NCBI GenBank assembly: GCA_024697595.1
Contig: JAILFK010000008.1
Location: 87,972 to 135,692, forward strand
Source of the DNA: Lachnospiraceae bacterium
GTDB taxonomy: Bacteria; Bacillota; Clostridia; Lachnospirales; Lachnospiraceae
Direction: 5' to 3'
DNA length: 47,721 nt
The notes beneath the pieces are model-generated. The model made no database searches and was not told the DNA's origin. It was given only the letters and a program-made list of their open reading frames with translations. This document shows, one piece after another, positions 40,941 to 47,721 of this stretch (the stretch's first letter is position 1; each line of letters starts with the position of its first letter). Both the position numbers and the translations under genes were made by a program.

Positions 40941-42587
40941 CTAGTCAAAATGCTCTTTAGTATATAACTGATAATTGTCCCTTCCTATATCAGATGAAAT
41001 CCGACATCTACTAAATGACTCATCGGCATCGGACATAGCAATAGAATCTAGCATCTTCACAAATTCGTTTTGCAAATTACCCTCTAAATCAATTTCCATA
41101 TCAAGCAAATCCTCCCACTGAGCAATCATTTTTAAAACTTCATTTGAATAAGGTCTCTCAGTTGGCAATGCTTCAATTGTATCTTGGAGTCTTGTGATAA
41201 TATTCACTTTTAACGCCTCAACAGAATCATCATCATTTACCATATCTATAGGGGCTATATCTATTCCAACTATCTCCTGACAACCATGAAATCTAGTTTC
41301 ATAATCCTTGGGATCAACCATATATCCATCTGTCAGTACATACATTCGCAAATCCGCATGATCTCTATGTGTATATATGCTCCTATAGTCAAACCAACTA
41401 TCCAGTTCAATCTGAAGTAAAGACTGAAATTTCATAAGCTCAGGTCGCTTCATAGCCAGGCTATAGTTTTCTTTATCAATCACCCAATATTGGATTTTGT
41501 GATTCTTGCAAATTCTATCTATCTCAAATAACACTTCTTCCAAAGCTGCTTCAATAGAATTTTCTCCGGCATTTATTATCTGAGGTTTTGCTTTTTGTCT
41601 CAAAAAATTTCTATAATAATCACTGGTTATTTTAATGATATTTCTCTTGTTTTCCTCAAATAACCCACGATTATTATCATCCTCATCACCTAGTATATAT
41701 CGGTTAAAATACGGATAATCATGACCTCCTGATATATTTTGTGGTGTCATATAGTCCTCACCATATTTCACCCTAAGCACCCTGTCATAATCAGCCGGCA
41801 CCGGGATATCAATATTTTCAAAAGGAACTCTTATAATATTTTCATATGTGTCTTTTGGAAGATAATAATCTTGCCCTAGCATTAAACAAGGCAACTCACT
41901 GACATAATCCGACTCACTCTCGCCATACGCCTGCTGAAGTTCATCATAGAGTATAGTAAGCTCATGCGCTTTCGGATACTCTTCTGAAAAATCTATATCA
42001 AGTGCTTCTTTTAGCTCTTTTAATTTATCAAGATACGCCTTGTGATATGCCTGTTCCTTCTCGTCATGCATGTTTTCAAGAATCAAGAAATTTACAGCAT
42101 AATTAGTCTTTAACATCAAATCTAATTGTTCCCGCTCTTGCTCCTCATCCCTTGGAACATAGTCAATCGGGAATATATCAATCCCTACCGGAAACGGAAA
42201 ACCATGATTTTCCTTTAACTTCGTTCTCTCGAATGAAGTTGTGTCACTCAACATAATCCTTGTGGCATGAATTCCAATATCCGGAGTATTATACGGATTT
42301 TCGCATTTCAATATAGGATACTCGTCAATTATTTCGAAGAATTTCATCATGTCAGCTCTAGGCATGCAAGCATCCATATCATCATCCCATGGAATGAATC
42401 CCTTATGTCTTATGGCACCAAGCAAAGTTCCCCAATCTGCTGCATATATGAGATTATTTTCCTTGCAAATCTCATCAAATATTTCCAAAGTCTCTAACTG
42501 AGCAGCCCAGGCATTTTTCACAAGCGGCTCCACGAAAAAGCCTTCTCTTGTTTCGCCCTCAAAAAAATTCGAATCAAATTTAAGCAA
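40941..42587 (-). CDS. Double-length LicD protein with degenerate second domain
   Basis: This 548-residue protein starts with TTG, placed seven bases after GGAGG and directly after the upstream stop codon. Residues 1-330 are a full LicD domain with WGTLLGAIRHKGFIPWDDDM, HGFPFPVGIDIFPIDYVPRD and YGEDYMTPQNISGGHDYPYF. Residues 345-548 are a second LicD-like half in which the GTLLGAIRH...WDDD block has been reduced to IQYWVIDKENYSLAMKRPEL, while RFHGCQEIVGIDIAPIDMVN persists. It ends earlier than its paralogue, lacking the last strand-helix unit. Catalysis should rest on the first half only. Confidence 0.85.
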   Translation of the reverse strand: MLKFDSNFFEGETREGFFVEPLVKNAWAAQLETLEIFDEICKENNLIYAADWGTLLGAIRHKGFIPWDDDMDACMPRADMMKFFEIIDEYPILKCENPYNTPDIGIHATRIMLSDTTSFERTKLKENHGFPFPVGIDIFPIDYVPRDEEQEREQLDLMLKTNYAVNFLILENMHDEKEQAYHKAYLDKLKELKEALDIDFSEEYPKAHELTILYDELQQAYGESESDYVSELPCLMLGQDYYLPKDTYENIIRVPFENIDIPVPADYDRVLRVKYGEDYMTPQNISGGHDYPYFNRYILGDEDDNNRGLFEENKRNIIKITSDYYRNFLRQKAKPQIINAGENSIEAALEEVLFEIDRICKNHKIQYWVIDKENYSLAMKRPELMKFQSLLQIELDSWFDYRSIYTHRDHADLRMYVLTDGYMVDPKDYETRFHGCQEIVGIDIAPIDMVNDDDSVEALKVNIITRLQDTIEALPTERPYSNEVLKMIAQWEDLLDMEIDLEGNLQNEFVKMLDSIAMSDADESFSRCRISSDIGRDNYQLYTKEHFD

Positions 42588-44288
42588 TTAGTTTCCTCCT
42601 AACACTAACTGTATATATGTCGGCAAAAATGAGATCGCATCACCCCAATAAGGTGCTTTTGTGGCGATAGTCTTCACATCTTCTGTGGCCTGATGTACAT
42701 CTCCGGCATCAACTGCATTGACCATAGCTGAAATATCCCAAGCAAGACTCTCCTCCGGCTGCAACTCATCTTCGGTCATTTTATCTAATGCATCGCCATA
42801 TTTAGCCTCACAATAATACATCTCAGTTTCTGCAAATCCTGTCATCATACTTAACACAAATTCTAAACTTGAAGCATCATCCATGCCTGCAATTTGATAC
42901 TTCACACTTCGCAATTTATAGTCGCAAGTCTTAGCAAAGAAATACATCTCTTTACCGGTTCCCTCTGCCAAATGATCCAGAATCCATTCTTCCCATAAAT
43001 TAAATTTATCTAAAGAAATGCGTGGAAATATCAAGTCAATCTGCCAAACAAATCTTTCCAGAGACACATCCCAAATGCCATTGCATATCGGTAATTGTTC
43101 AAATAACTCTATCTGCGCCAAGTCCTCGCAGGTTCCAAAGACCATTTGCATAAGCCAGTTCTTATACACATCATTTTTCACAAGTTCCATAACATCATCT
43201 CTAACTTCAAGATTTGTAACGGATTTAATAGCATTGTTATCTCTTTCATGCAATACACTATCTATGATAAACAAAATCATCTTGCTTATGTGATCTCTAT
43301 CCCAAAACTCAATTCTCATCAATTGGTTCTTATTATATTTATCAGGACTTTTCTTGTAATCTCTATAGGTTTCCATCACCTTTTTAGCAAGCTTACATAC
43401 TTTTTCGTAATCGCCGGAAGACCAGTATGCACAAATCAGGTATTGACGGACGCCAAATTCATCATATGCAAATAATTTTTCCTTCAAAAATTCATTTCCG
43501 TACTCAACCACTTTGCCCCATTCTTTTTTCACTTGATAACAATATAGTATGTTGGTATGAAGCGCATCCCAAAACTCTGAATCGCTGGGAATTTTAATGG
43601 CATCAAATGATAATCTAATGGATTCGTCATAATCATTTACAGAAAGAGGATTAATCGCCATCTGATAACGCATTCTCATATCCTTTGGGAATTCTCTGAC
43701 CTCCGCCTCTAGAAGTTCTTGATTCCTACTGTACTTAGCCAATTTCTCAGCCTCATCTTTGTATACATAACCAAAGTGATGCACGAAAGAATGTATCATC
43801 TTCTTTTGGCCTATTTCTATTCCGGTATACGCCTCATGTACCCTATGTTCAAAGTGTAATTCCGGTGTGATTCTAATAATTCGGTCCACATTGTGATCCA
43901 CAAAATTTCTCCCATCAGCATCGGTATAATTCCTCTGTATATAAAAGGCTACATTATATTTCTCGGACTCACCTGAGTTGAAAAAATCTACAATCTCTGT
44001 AACATCCTCAAAATATTCGTCATCATCTATATACATAAACCACTGACCGCTTGCTGCTTTTAAGCCAACATTTCGCGCCGCAGAAAAATCTTTCACCCAC
44101 TCAAAATCTATGATTTTATCCGTATATGTCTCTATTAATGCACGAGTTTTCTCATCACAACCTGTATCTGTAAGTATAAGTTCTGAATCAACCTGCTTCA
44201 AAATCTGTTGAATAGAATCCAGACACTTTTTTATATTGTCATAATTATTTGACACCAATATGGAAATTGTAAGAATTGGTTTTTTCAT
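42588..44288 (-). CDS. Glycosyltransferase family 2 with helical repeat C-terminus
   Basis: In this 566-residue protein residues 1-220 are a GT2 domain of the SunS/TPR-linked type: LTISILVSNNYDNIKKCLDS, LTDTGCDEKTRALI, WVKDFSAARNVGLKAASGQW and MYIDDDEYFEDVTE. HFEHRVHEAYTG is typical of GT2 enzymes that act on polypeptides. From residue 225 on the chain is helical with TPR-like pairs. GT2-TPR proteins near flagellin genes are candidate initiating glycosyltransferases for flagellin. The gene is second in the operon after the flagellin terminator; its stop abuts the next start. Acceptor identity is inference. Confidence 0.8.
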   Translation of the reverse strand: MKKPILTISILVSNNYDNIKKCLDSIQQILKQVDSELILTDTGCDEKTRALIETYTDKIIDFEWVKDFSAARNVGLKAASGQWFMYIDDDEYFEDVTEIVDFFNSGESEKYNVAFYIQRNYTDADGRNFVDHNVDRIIRITPELHFEHRVHEAYTGIEIGQKKMIHSFVHHFGYVYKDEAEKLAKYSRNQELLEAEVREFPKDMRMRYQMAINPLSVNDYDESIRLSFDAIKIPSDSEFWDALHTNILYCYQVKKEWGKVVEYGNEFLKEKLFAYDEFGVRQYLICAYWSSGDYEKVCKLAKKVMETYRDYKKSPDKYNKNQLMRIEFWDRDHISKMILFIIDSVLHERDNNAIKSVTNLEVRDDVMELVKNDVYKNWLMQMVFGTCEDLAQIELFEQLPICNGIWDVSLERFVWQIDLIFPRISLDKFNLWEEWILDHLAEGTGKEMYFFAKTCDYKLRSVKYQIAGMDDASSLEFVLSMMTGFAETEMYYCEAKYGDALDKMTEDELQPEESLAWDISAMVNAVDAGDVHQATEDVKTIATKAPYWGDAISFLPTYIQLVLGGN

Positions 44289-44303
44289 ATTCCCCCCTGA
44301 TTA

Positions 44304-45470
44304 CTATGATATTTTCGCCACATCTAATATTATTTTAAATCTGTCCACCATACTATGATTTTCAAAAATATTTGTCCTACCGTTAGCTGCAATTTTTTCT
44401 CTCAAATCACCATTTTTTAAATAAAAATCACATTTTGCCACTGCATCGGCCATACTTTCATAAACCACCATATCCCGTTCATATTGAAAATATTCCATAA
44501 GCTCCGACTGATAATTCGATAGTAAAAATCCACCGCAAGCCATAATATCCATCGCCCTAAGGGGAATTCCTGTCTGTATCCCTTTTACACTTATATTTAA
44601 ATTAATTTTTGATGTGTTGAACACTGCTGGCATCTCTGTAAAATAATCCACTGTACCATGACTATTTATCCCATCTAATTTGTCATATTTATGGAACGAA
44701 TATAAATGTGTATCATATCGTCTCCCCAACAAATTGAGCAATATAAGTCTCTCTCTTCGACTGGTTTCCTGATCGATTATATGGACTAGTTGTTCTTTAG
44801 AGAGTCTGAAACTTGTATCAGACTGCAGCTCAATAAAATGATTATTAATTCTATCAAGCAATTCTTCATCTATAGCATCATTTAATATATATGCGCCATA
44901 TAATTGCCTTTGGGAATTAATCACACCTTCAACAAATCCTCTGCAATAATCGTCTAAAATCTCAGCTATAGGCGAATATTCTCCTTCATATAAACTACCG
45001 ACAAAGGTAATATCCGCCTTAAATCTCTGTTTATCCTTATCTGAAAATTTTATAGCTTTATATCTTTTTACATTTACTCCTAATGGAAGGTGATAAACTG
45101 TATCAAAACCTCTATCAATATAACCCTTGGCTTGTTGTCCATCAAAACAAAACACATAATTACAAGGATTTCCCAAAGTTTCTTCAATATTTACCACATT
45201 AAAAGGACAATCATATCCCCAGGATAAATACTTTAAATTAACACGATTACAATTATTGGATAATTCCGGAAAATAATTTACAGAAAAACAGAAATCATAT
45301 TTTGAAACATCTATCTCATCGAAATATTTATTTAACTTTTCTATATCATCCTGCTCAAAATCAAACTGAAAGGCATCATATAATATCCCCATAGAATCAA
45401 AGGTATCTCTTATATCTGTTTTATAATAATAACTTGTCCTTTGACACCAATCATATAGTAGAGCTCTCAT
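44304..45470 (-). CDS. CgeB-like glycosyltransferase (DUF3880 plus GT1-type C-terminus)
   Basis: In this 388-residue protein residues 1-200 contain the DUF3880-like part (YDFCFSVNYFPELSNNCN, LSWGYDCPFNVVN, VYHLPLGVNVKRY). Residues 210-388 form the GT-B C-terminal domain with INLNISVKGIQTGIPLRAMD and IMACGGFLLSNYQSELMEYF, the signature of the glycosyl transferase 1_2 family seen in CgeB, a spore surface glycosylation protein. GGGAGGAG lies seven bases before the ATG. It is the first gene of the glycan locus. Upstream (45490-45540) there is only a weak promoter-like sequence, so readthrough from flagellin cannot be excluded. Confidence 0.82.
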   Translation of the reverse strand: MRALLYDWCQRTSYYYKTDIRDTFDSMGILYDAFQFDFEQDDIEKLNKYFDEIDVSKYDFCFSVNYFPELSNNCNRVNLKYLSWGYDCPFNVVNIEETLGNPCNYVFCFDGQQAKGYIDRGFDTVYHLPLGVNVKRYKAIKFSDKDKQRFKADITFVGSLYEGEYSPIAEILDDYCRGFVEGVINSQRQLYGAYILNDAIDEELLDRINNHFIELQSDTSFRLSKEQLVHIIDQETSRRERLILLNLLGRRYDTHLYSFHKYDKLDGINSHGTVDYFTEMPAVFNTSKINLNISVKGIQTGIPLRAMDIMACGGFLLSNYQSELMEYFQYERDMVVYESMADAVAKCDFYLKNGDLREKIAANGRTNIFENHSMVDRFKIILDVAKIS

Positions 45471-45529
45471 CGTATTCTCCTCCCGAAATCTCTTATTATT
45501 ATTTTATCACATCTGTAGTCTATGTAATA

Positions 45530-45571
45530 CAAATAATAAAAGTAAAAGAGGACCACTTTCGCGATCCTCTT
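45530..45571 (-). terminator. Intrinsic terminator of the left flagellin gene
   Basis: Minus-strand AAGAGGA pairs with TCCTCTT around a 12-base loop, followed by TTTACTTTTATTATT. It lies about 30 bases after the flagellin stop and 60 bases before the glycan locus starts. Confidence 0.85.
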
Positions 45572-45602
45572 AATATATTTATACACTCTGTAATTATGTC
45601 AA

Positions 45603-46409
45603 TTACTGAAGAAGTGAAAGCACTCCCTGTGTTGACTGATTCGCCTGTGAAAGCATTGACTGACCAGCCTGTGTAAGAATGTTGTTCTTAGAGTACTTAA
45701 CCATCTCATCAGCCATGTCTGTATCACGAATACGTGACTCAGCTGCTGTTACGTTCTCTACGATATTATCCAAGTTGTCGATTGTATGCTCTAATCTATT
45801 CTGCATAGCACCAAATGTAGATCTCATCACAGAAATTGACTCAATCGCTTCTGAAACGTGTCCTAATTCAGTCTTGGCTGTATCTGTTGTTGTAATAGAA
45901 CCAATTGTATTTGCTACAGATGCTACATTAACTCCTGAGATAGAAATTGTGTTTGCTGTAGCTGTTGTATATCCAACGAAGATAGCAACCCCTGATTCAG
46001 CTAATAACTTCTTACCGTTAAAGTCTGTAGTAGAAGCAATACGATTAATCTCTAATTTAAGCTGCTGAACCTCAGCGTTAATAGAACCAATATCCTTTGA
46101 AGAGTTTGTTCCGTTAGCTGCCTGTACACAAAGCTCATTCATTCTCTGAAGCATTGAGTGAACTTCTGTCAACGCACCTTCAGCTGTCTGCACTGCTGAG
46201 ATACCATCCTGGGCATTTGTTGAAGCTCTATCAAGACCTCTGATCTGCTTTCTCATCTTTTCAGAAATTGAAAGTCCTGCTGCGTCATCTGCTGCTCTAT
46301 TAATTCTATAACCAGAAGATAACTTCTCTGTGCTCTTTGTCTGCTGATTTGCTGTAATGTTAAGAACGCGGCTTGCGTTTGCTGCTTGCATATTGTGTTG
46401 TACTACCAT
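45603..46409 (-). CDS. fliC: Flagellin (left copy)
   Basis: This 268-residue flagellin has the conserved N-terminal D0/D1 region (VVQHNMQAANASRVLNITA, SSGYRINRAADDAAGLSISE) and C-terminal D0 (SQANQSTQGVLSLLQ), with a very short central region of about 45 residues, so it lacks outer D2/D3 domains. It is almost identical at both ends to the copy at 46800-47606. Residue 94, in the QRMNEL-x-VQAANG element of D1, is cysteine instead of alanine. AAGGAGG lies nine bases before the ATG. A sigma-28 promoter at 46556-46582 gives a leader of about 140 bases. Ser/Thr residues in the centre could carry glycans. Confidence 0.97.
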   Translation of the reverse strand: MVVQHNMQAANASRVLNITANQQTKSTEKLSSGYRINRAADDAAGLSISEKMRKQIRGLDRASTNAQDGISAVQTAEGALTEVHSMLQRMNELCVQAANGTNSSKDIGSINAEVQQLKLEINRIASTTDFNGKKLLAESGVAIFVGYTTATANTISISGVNVASVANTIGSITTTDTAKTELGHVSEAIESISVMRSTFGAMQNRLEHTIDNLDNIVENVTAAESRIRDTDMADEMVKYSKNNILTQAGQSMLSQANQSTQGVLSLLQ

Positions 46410-46425
46410 AATTTTGTTCCTCCTT

Positions 46426-46448
46426 GAAATAAAGAATTAATTTATTTC
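46426..46448 (-). promoter_or_regulatory. Stem-loop abutting the flagellin ribosome binding site
   Basis: GAAATAAA and TTTATTTC pair perfectly (8 bp) around a seven-base loop, directly next to AAGGAGG (46419-46425). The CAAGGAGGA that follows also matches a CsrA-type GGA site. Translation control is inference. Confidence 0.5.
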
Positions 46449-46487
46449 TTTTCCTAAAATATTATTTTTTAAATCCTTATAAATATT

Positions 46488-46526
46488 AGAAGTATCTGAC
46501 ACCGGTTATCATTATGTGATACTTCT
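46488..46526 (-). promoter_or_regulatory. 9-bp inverted repeat in the flagellin leader
   Basis: AGAAGTATC (46488-46496) and GATACTTCT (46518-46526) are perfectly complementary around a 21-base loop. The element begins about 23 bases from the predicted transcript start, near the 5' end of the message. It has no U-tract, so it is not a terminator. Confidence 0.55.
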
Positions 46527-46555
46527 GTAAGCATCTCCTTTGCTTTACACAAAAT

Positions 46556-46582
46556 ATATCGGACTGATTTTAAATCCCTTAA
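46556..46582 (-). promoter_or_regulatory. Sigma-28 (sigma-D type) promoter of the left flagellin gene
   Basis: Minus strand TTAA, 15 bases, TCCGATAT. Box sequences and spacing match the flgM promoter at 16537-16563 at every position but the last. The remaining sequence from 46583 to 46721 is AT-rich and shows no gene. Confidence 0.83.
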
Positions 46583-46721
46583 CCCCCAATTTTAAATTTT
46601 TTCAAAATTTTTTCACTTTTCACTCTAAACCTCTTGATTTTATTGAGTTTTTCAGTGGTCCAACCCCTTGCAAAAAATATCATTTTTCTTTATTCCAGCA
46701 ATAATATCACTATTTTTTCGC

Positions 46722-46758
46722 AAAAAAGAAGGACCATGATAATCATGATCCCTCTTAA
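46722..46758 (-). terminator. Intrinsic terminator of the right flagellin gene
   Basis: Minus-strand AAGAGGGATCATGA pairs with TCATGGTCCTTCTT around a TTA loop and is followed by TTTTT. It starts about 40 bases after the stop at 46800. Confidence 0.92.
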
Positions 46759-46799
46759 AGCATTGTGTACGAATACTTTTAATCTAGTAACCTTAAAGA

Positions 46800-47606
46800 T
46801 TACTGAAGAAGTGATAATACTCCTTGTGTTGACTGATTTGCCTGAGCAAGCATTGACTGGCCAGCCTGAGTAAGAATGTTATTCTTGCTGTACTTAACCA
46901 TCTCGTCAGCCATATCTGTATCACGAATACGAGACTCAGCTGCTGTTACATTCTCAACAACGTTATCCAAGTTGTCAATTGTGTGCTCTAAACGGTTCTG
47001 CATAGCACCGAAAGTAGATCTCATAGTAGAGACAGATTCGATTGCTGCAGAAATGGTTCCGATTGCAGTCTTAGCAGAATCTGTGCTTGTAATTGAACCA
47101 ATTGTTCCTGCAACAGATGCTACATTTACACCACCGATAGAAATAGTATTTGCTGTTGCTGTTGTGTATCCTACGAAGATAGCCACACCAGAATTTGCAA
47201 GTAATTTCTTTCCGTTGAAGTCTGTTGTAGAACCAATACGGTTAATCTCTGTCTTTAACTGAGAAACTTCAGCATTGATAGCCTGAATGTCTTTTGAAGA
47301 GTTTGTTCCGTTAGCTGCCTGAACTGCCAACTCGTTCATTCTCTGAAGCATTGAGTGAACTTCTGTTAAAGCACCTTCAGCTGTCTGTACTGCAGAGATA
47401 CCATCCTGAGCGTTTGTAGAAGCTCTGTCAAGACCTCTGATCTGCTTTCTCATCTTCTCAGAAATTGAAAGACCTGCTGCATCATCTGCTGCACGGTTGA
47501 TTCTGTATCCTGAAGATAACTTCTCTGTGCTCTTTGCCTGCTGATTTGCTGTTACATTAAGTACGCGGCTAGCATTCATAGCCTGCATGTTGTGTTGTAC
47601 TACCAT
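46800..47606 (-). CDS. fliC: Flagellin (right copy)
   Basis: This 268-residue flagellin is nearly the twin of the left copy: MVVQHNMQAMNASRVLNVTA at the start and QSMLAQANQSTQGVLSLLQ at the end, differing mainly at residues 105-200. It has alanine at residue 94 (QRMNELAVQAANG), the common form. It assembles into the filament after export capped by FlgK/FlgL. AAGGAGG lies eight bases before the ATG, and the leader carries a hairpin with AGGA in the loop. The promoter is outside the window. Confidence 0.97.
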   Translation of the reverse strand: MVVQHNMQAMNASRVLNVTANQQAKSTEKLSSGYRINRAADDAAGLSISEKMRKQIRGLDRASTNAQDGISAVQTAEGALTEVHSMLQRMNELAVQAANGTNSSKDIQAINAEVSQLKTEINRIGSTTDFNGKKLLANSGVAIFVGYTTATANTISIGGVNVASVAGTIGSITSTDSAKTAIGTISAAIESVSTMRSTFGAMQNRLEHTIDNLDNVVENVTAAESRIRDTDMADEMVKYSKNNILTQAGQSMLAQANQSTQGVLSLLQ

Positions 47607-47614
47607 AATTTTTT

Positions 47615-47647
47615 CCTCCTTGAAATTAAATCTGTCATCCTTGACAG
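47615..47647 (-). promoter_or_regulatory. Two-site CsrA operator in the flagellin leader
   Basis: At 47632-47647 the transcript reads CUGUCAAGGAUGACAG: a perfect 6-bp stem with AGGA as the loop, close to the CsrA high-affinity consensus (ACARGGAUGU). The second GGA is in the ribosome binding site at 47615-47621 (UUUCAAGGAGGA). The two GGA motifs are about 20 bases apart, as in the B. subtilis hag leader where CsrA bridges both. Confidence 0.72.
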
Positions 47648-47671
47648 AAGTATTAAAAAATGATTTGTTAC

Positions 47672-47715
47672 AGGTTTCTCGCCCTGGCCGTACACCCCAG
47701 GCTCAAAACCTTTTG
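47672..47715 (-). promoter_or_regulatory. Structured leader element upstream of the right flagellin gene
   Basis: The transcript can fold as AGGUUU/AAACCU (47706-47711 with 47672-47677) enclosing GCCUGG/CCAGGGC (47697-47702 with 47681-47687). A 12-base palindrome, CAAAAGGUUUUG (47704-47715), uses part of the outer stem and would compete with it. I do not recognise a known riboswitch. It may also be the end of something outside the window. Confidence 0.45.
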
Positions 47716-47721
47716 GCAAGT

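Noticed and set aside
45490..45540. Clear promoter for the upper glycan operon
   Set aside because: TTGTAT and TGATAA or TAAAAT can be found but spacing or match is poor; no sigma-28 box was seen, so I did not list it.
47672..47715. c-di-GMP riboswitch
   Set aside because: The conserved GCAAA/ACGCAAAGC-type core and the tetraloop-receptor pattern are absent.

Overview
This window comes from a motile, AT-rich Gram-positive bacterium of the class Clostridia, most likely a Lachnospiraceae member (Butyrivibrio, Pseudobutyrivibrio or Roseburia-like). The grounds are paired short flagellins, a flgM-flgN-flgK-flgK-flgL-fliW-csrA operon, sigma-28 promoters of the sigma-D type, AGGAGG ribosome binding sites, two DUF4143 ATPases, and large polysaccharide proteins with fused domains. 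This is a family-level inference from gene content. Every convincing gene lies on the minus strand, so transcription runs from high to low coordinates. I saw no tRNA, rRNA, CRISPR array or intact insertion sequence.

Layout from right to left. (1) 45.6-47.7 kb: two near-identical flagellin genes, each with an intrinsic terminator and a long structured leader. The leader of the right-hand flagellin carries a hairpin with AGGA in its loop, a textbook CsrA site. (2) 19.1-45.5 kb: a glycan locus of 18 intact genes. It encodes GT2, CgeB-like, RgpF-like and DUF4422 transferases, four LicD-family phosphotransferases (two of them double-length with a degenerate second half), three nucleotidyltransferase domains, two Gfo/Idh/MocA oxidoreductase domains, two TIM-barrel isomerase-like proteins, a GDPD domain and a DUF6270 protein. 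A decayed Rpn-type nuclease gene splits it at 35.3-35.7 kb. (3) 18.2-18.9 kb: a coiled-coil protein built from in-frame 84-bp DNA repeats. (4) 16.6-18.1 kb: a DUF4143 ATPase preceded by five direct repeats. (5) 9.5-16.5 kb: the flagellar hook-filament junction operon, with an internal sigma-A promoter ahead of fliW-csrA. (6) 7.0-9.4 kb: a GH25 muramidase gene followed by luxS. (7) 5.5-6.9 kb: a second DUF4143 ATPase with its own, different repeat array. (8) 0-5.5 kb: mtnN, a GT2 enzyme, a GT-C-like membrane protein, glmM and a partial pRiA4b ORF-3-like gene.

How it may work together: FlgM/sigma-28 and FliW/CsrA would time flagellin production. The glycan locus sits between flagellin and the hook-filament genes, and its enzyme content points to CDP- or other NDP-activated polyols or amino alcohols being transferred as phosphodiesters by LicD enzymes. 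My leading hypothesis is a phosphodiester-containing flagellin or cell-surface glycan of a new type. It is conceptually close to the phospho-threonine-bearing flagellin glycan of Clostridioides difficile but built from different, heavily fused enzymes. The target (flagellin or cell wall) is not proven by sequence.

The other unexplained signal is that both ATPase genes are preceded by arrays of different short repeats with nearly the same 32-33 bp period.
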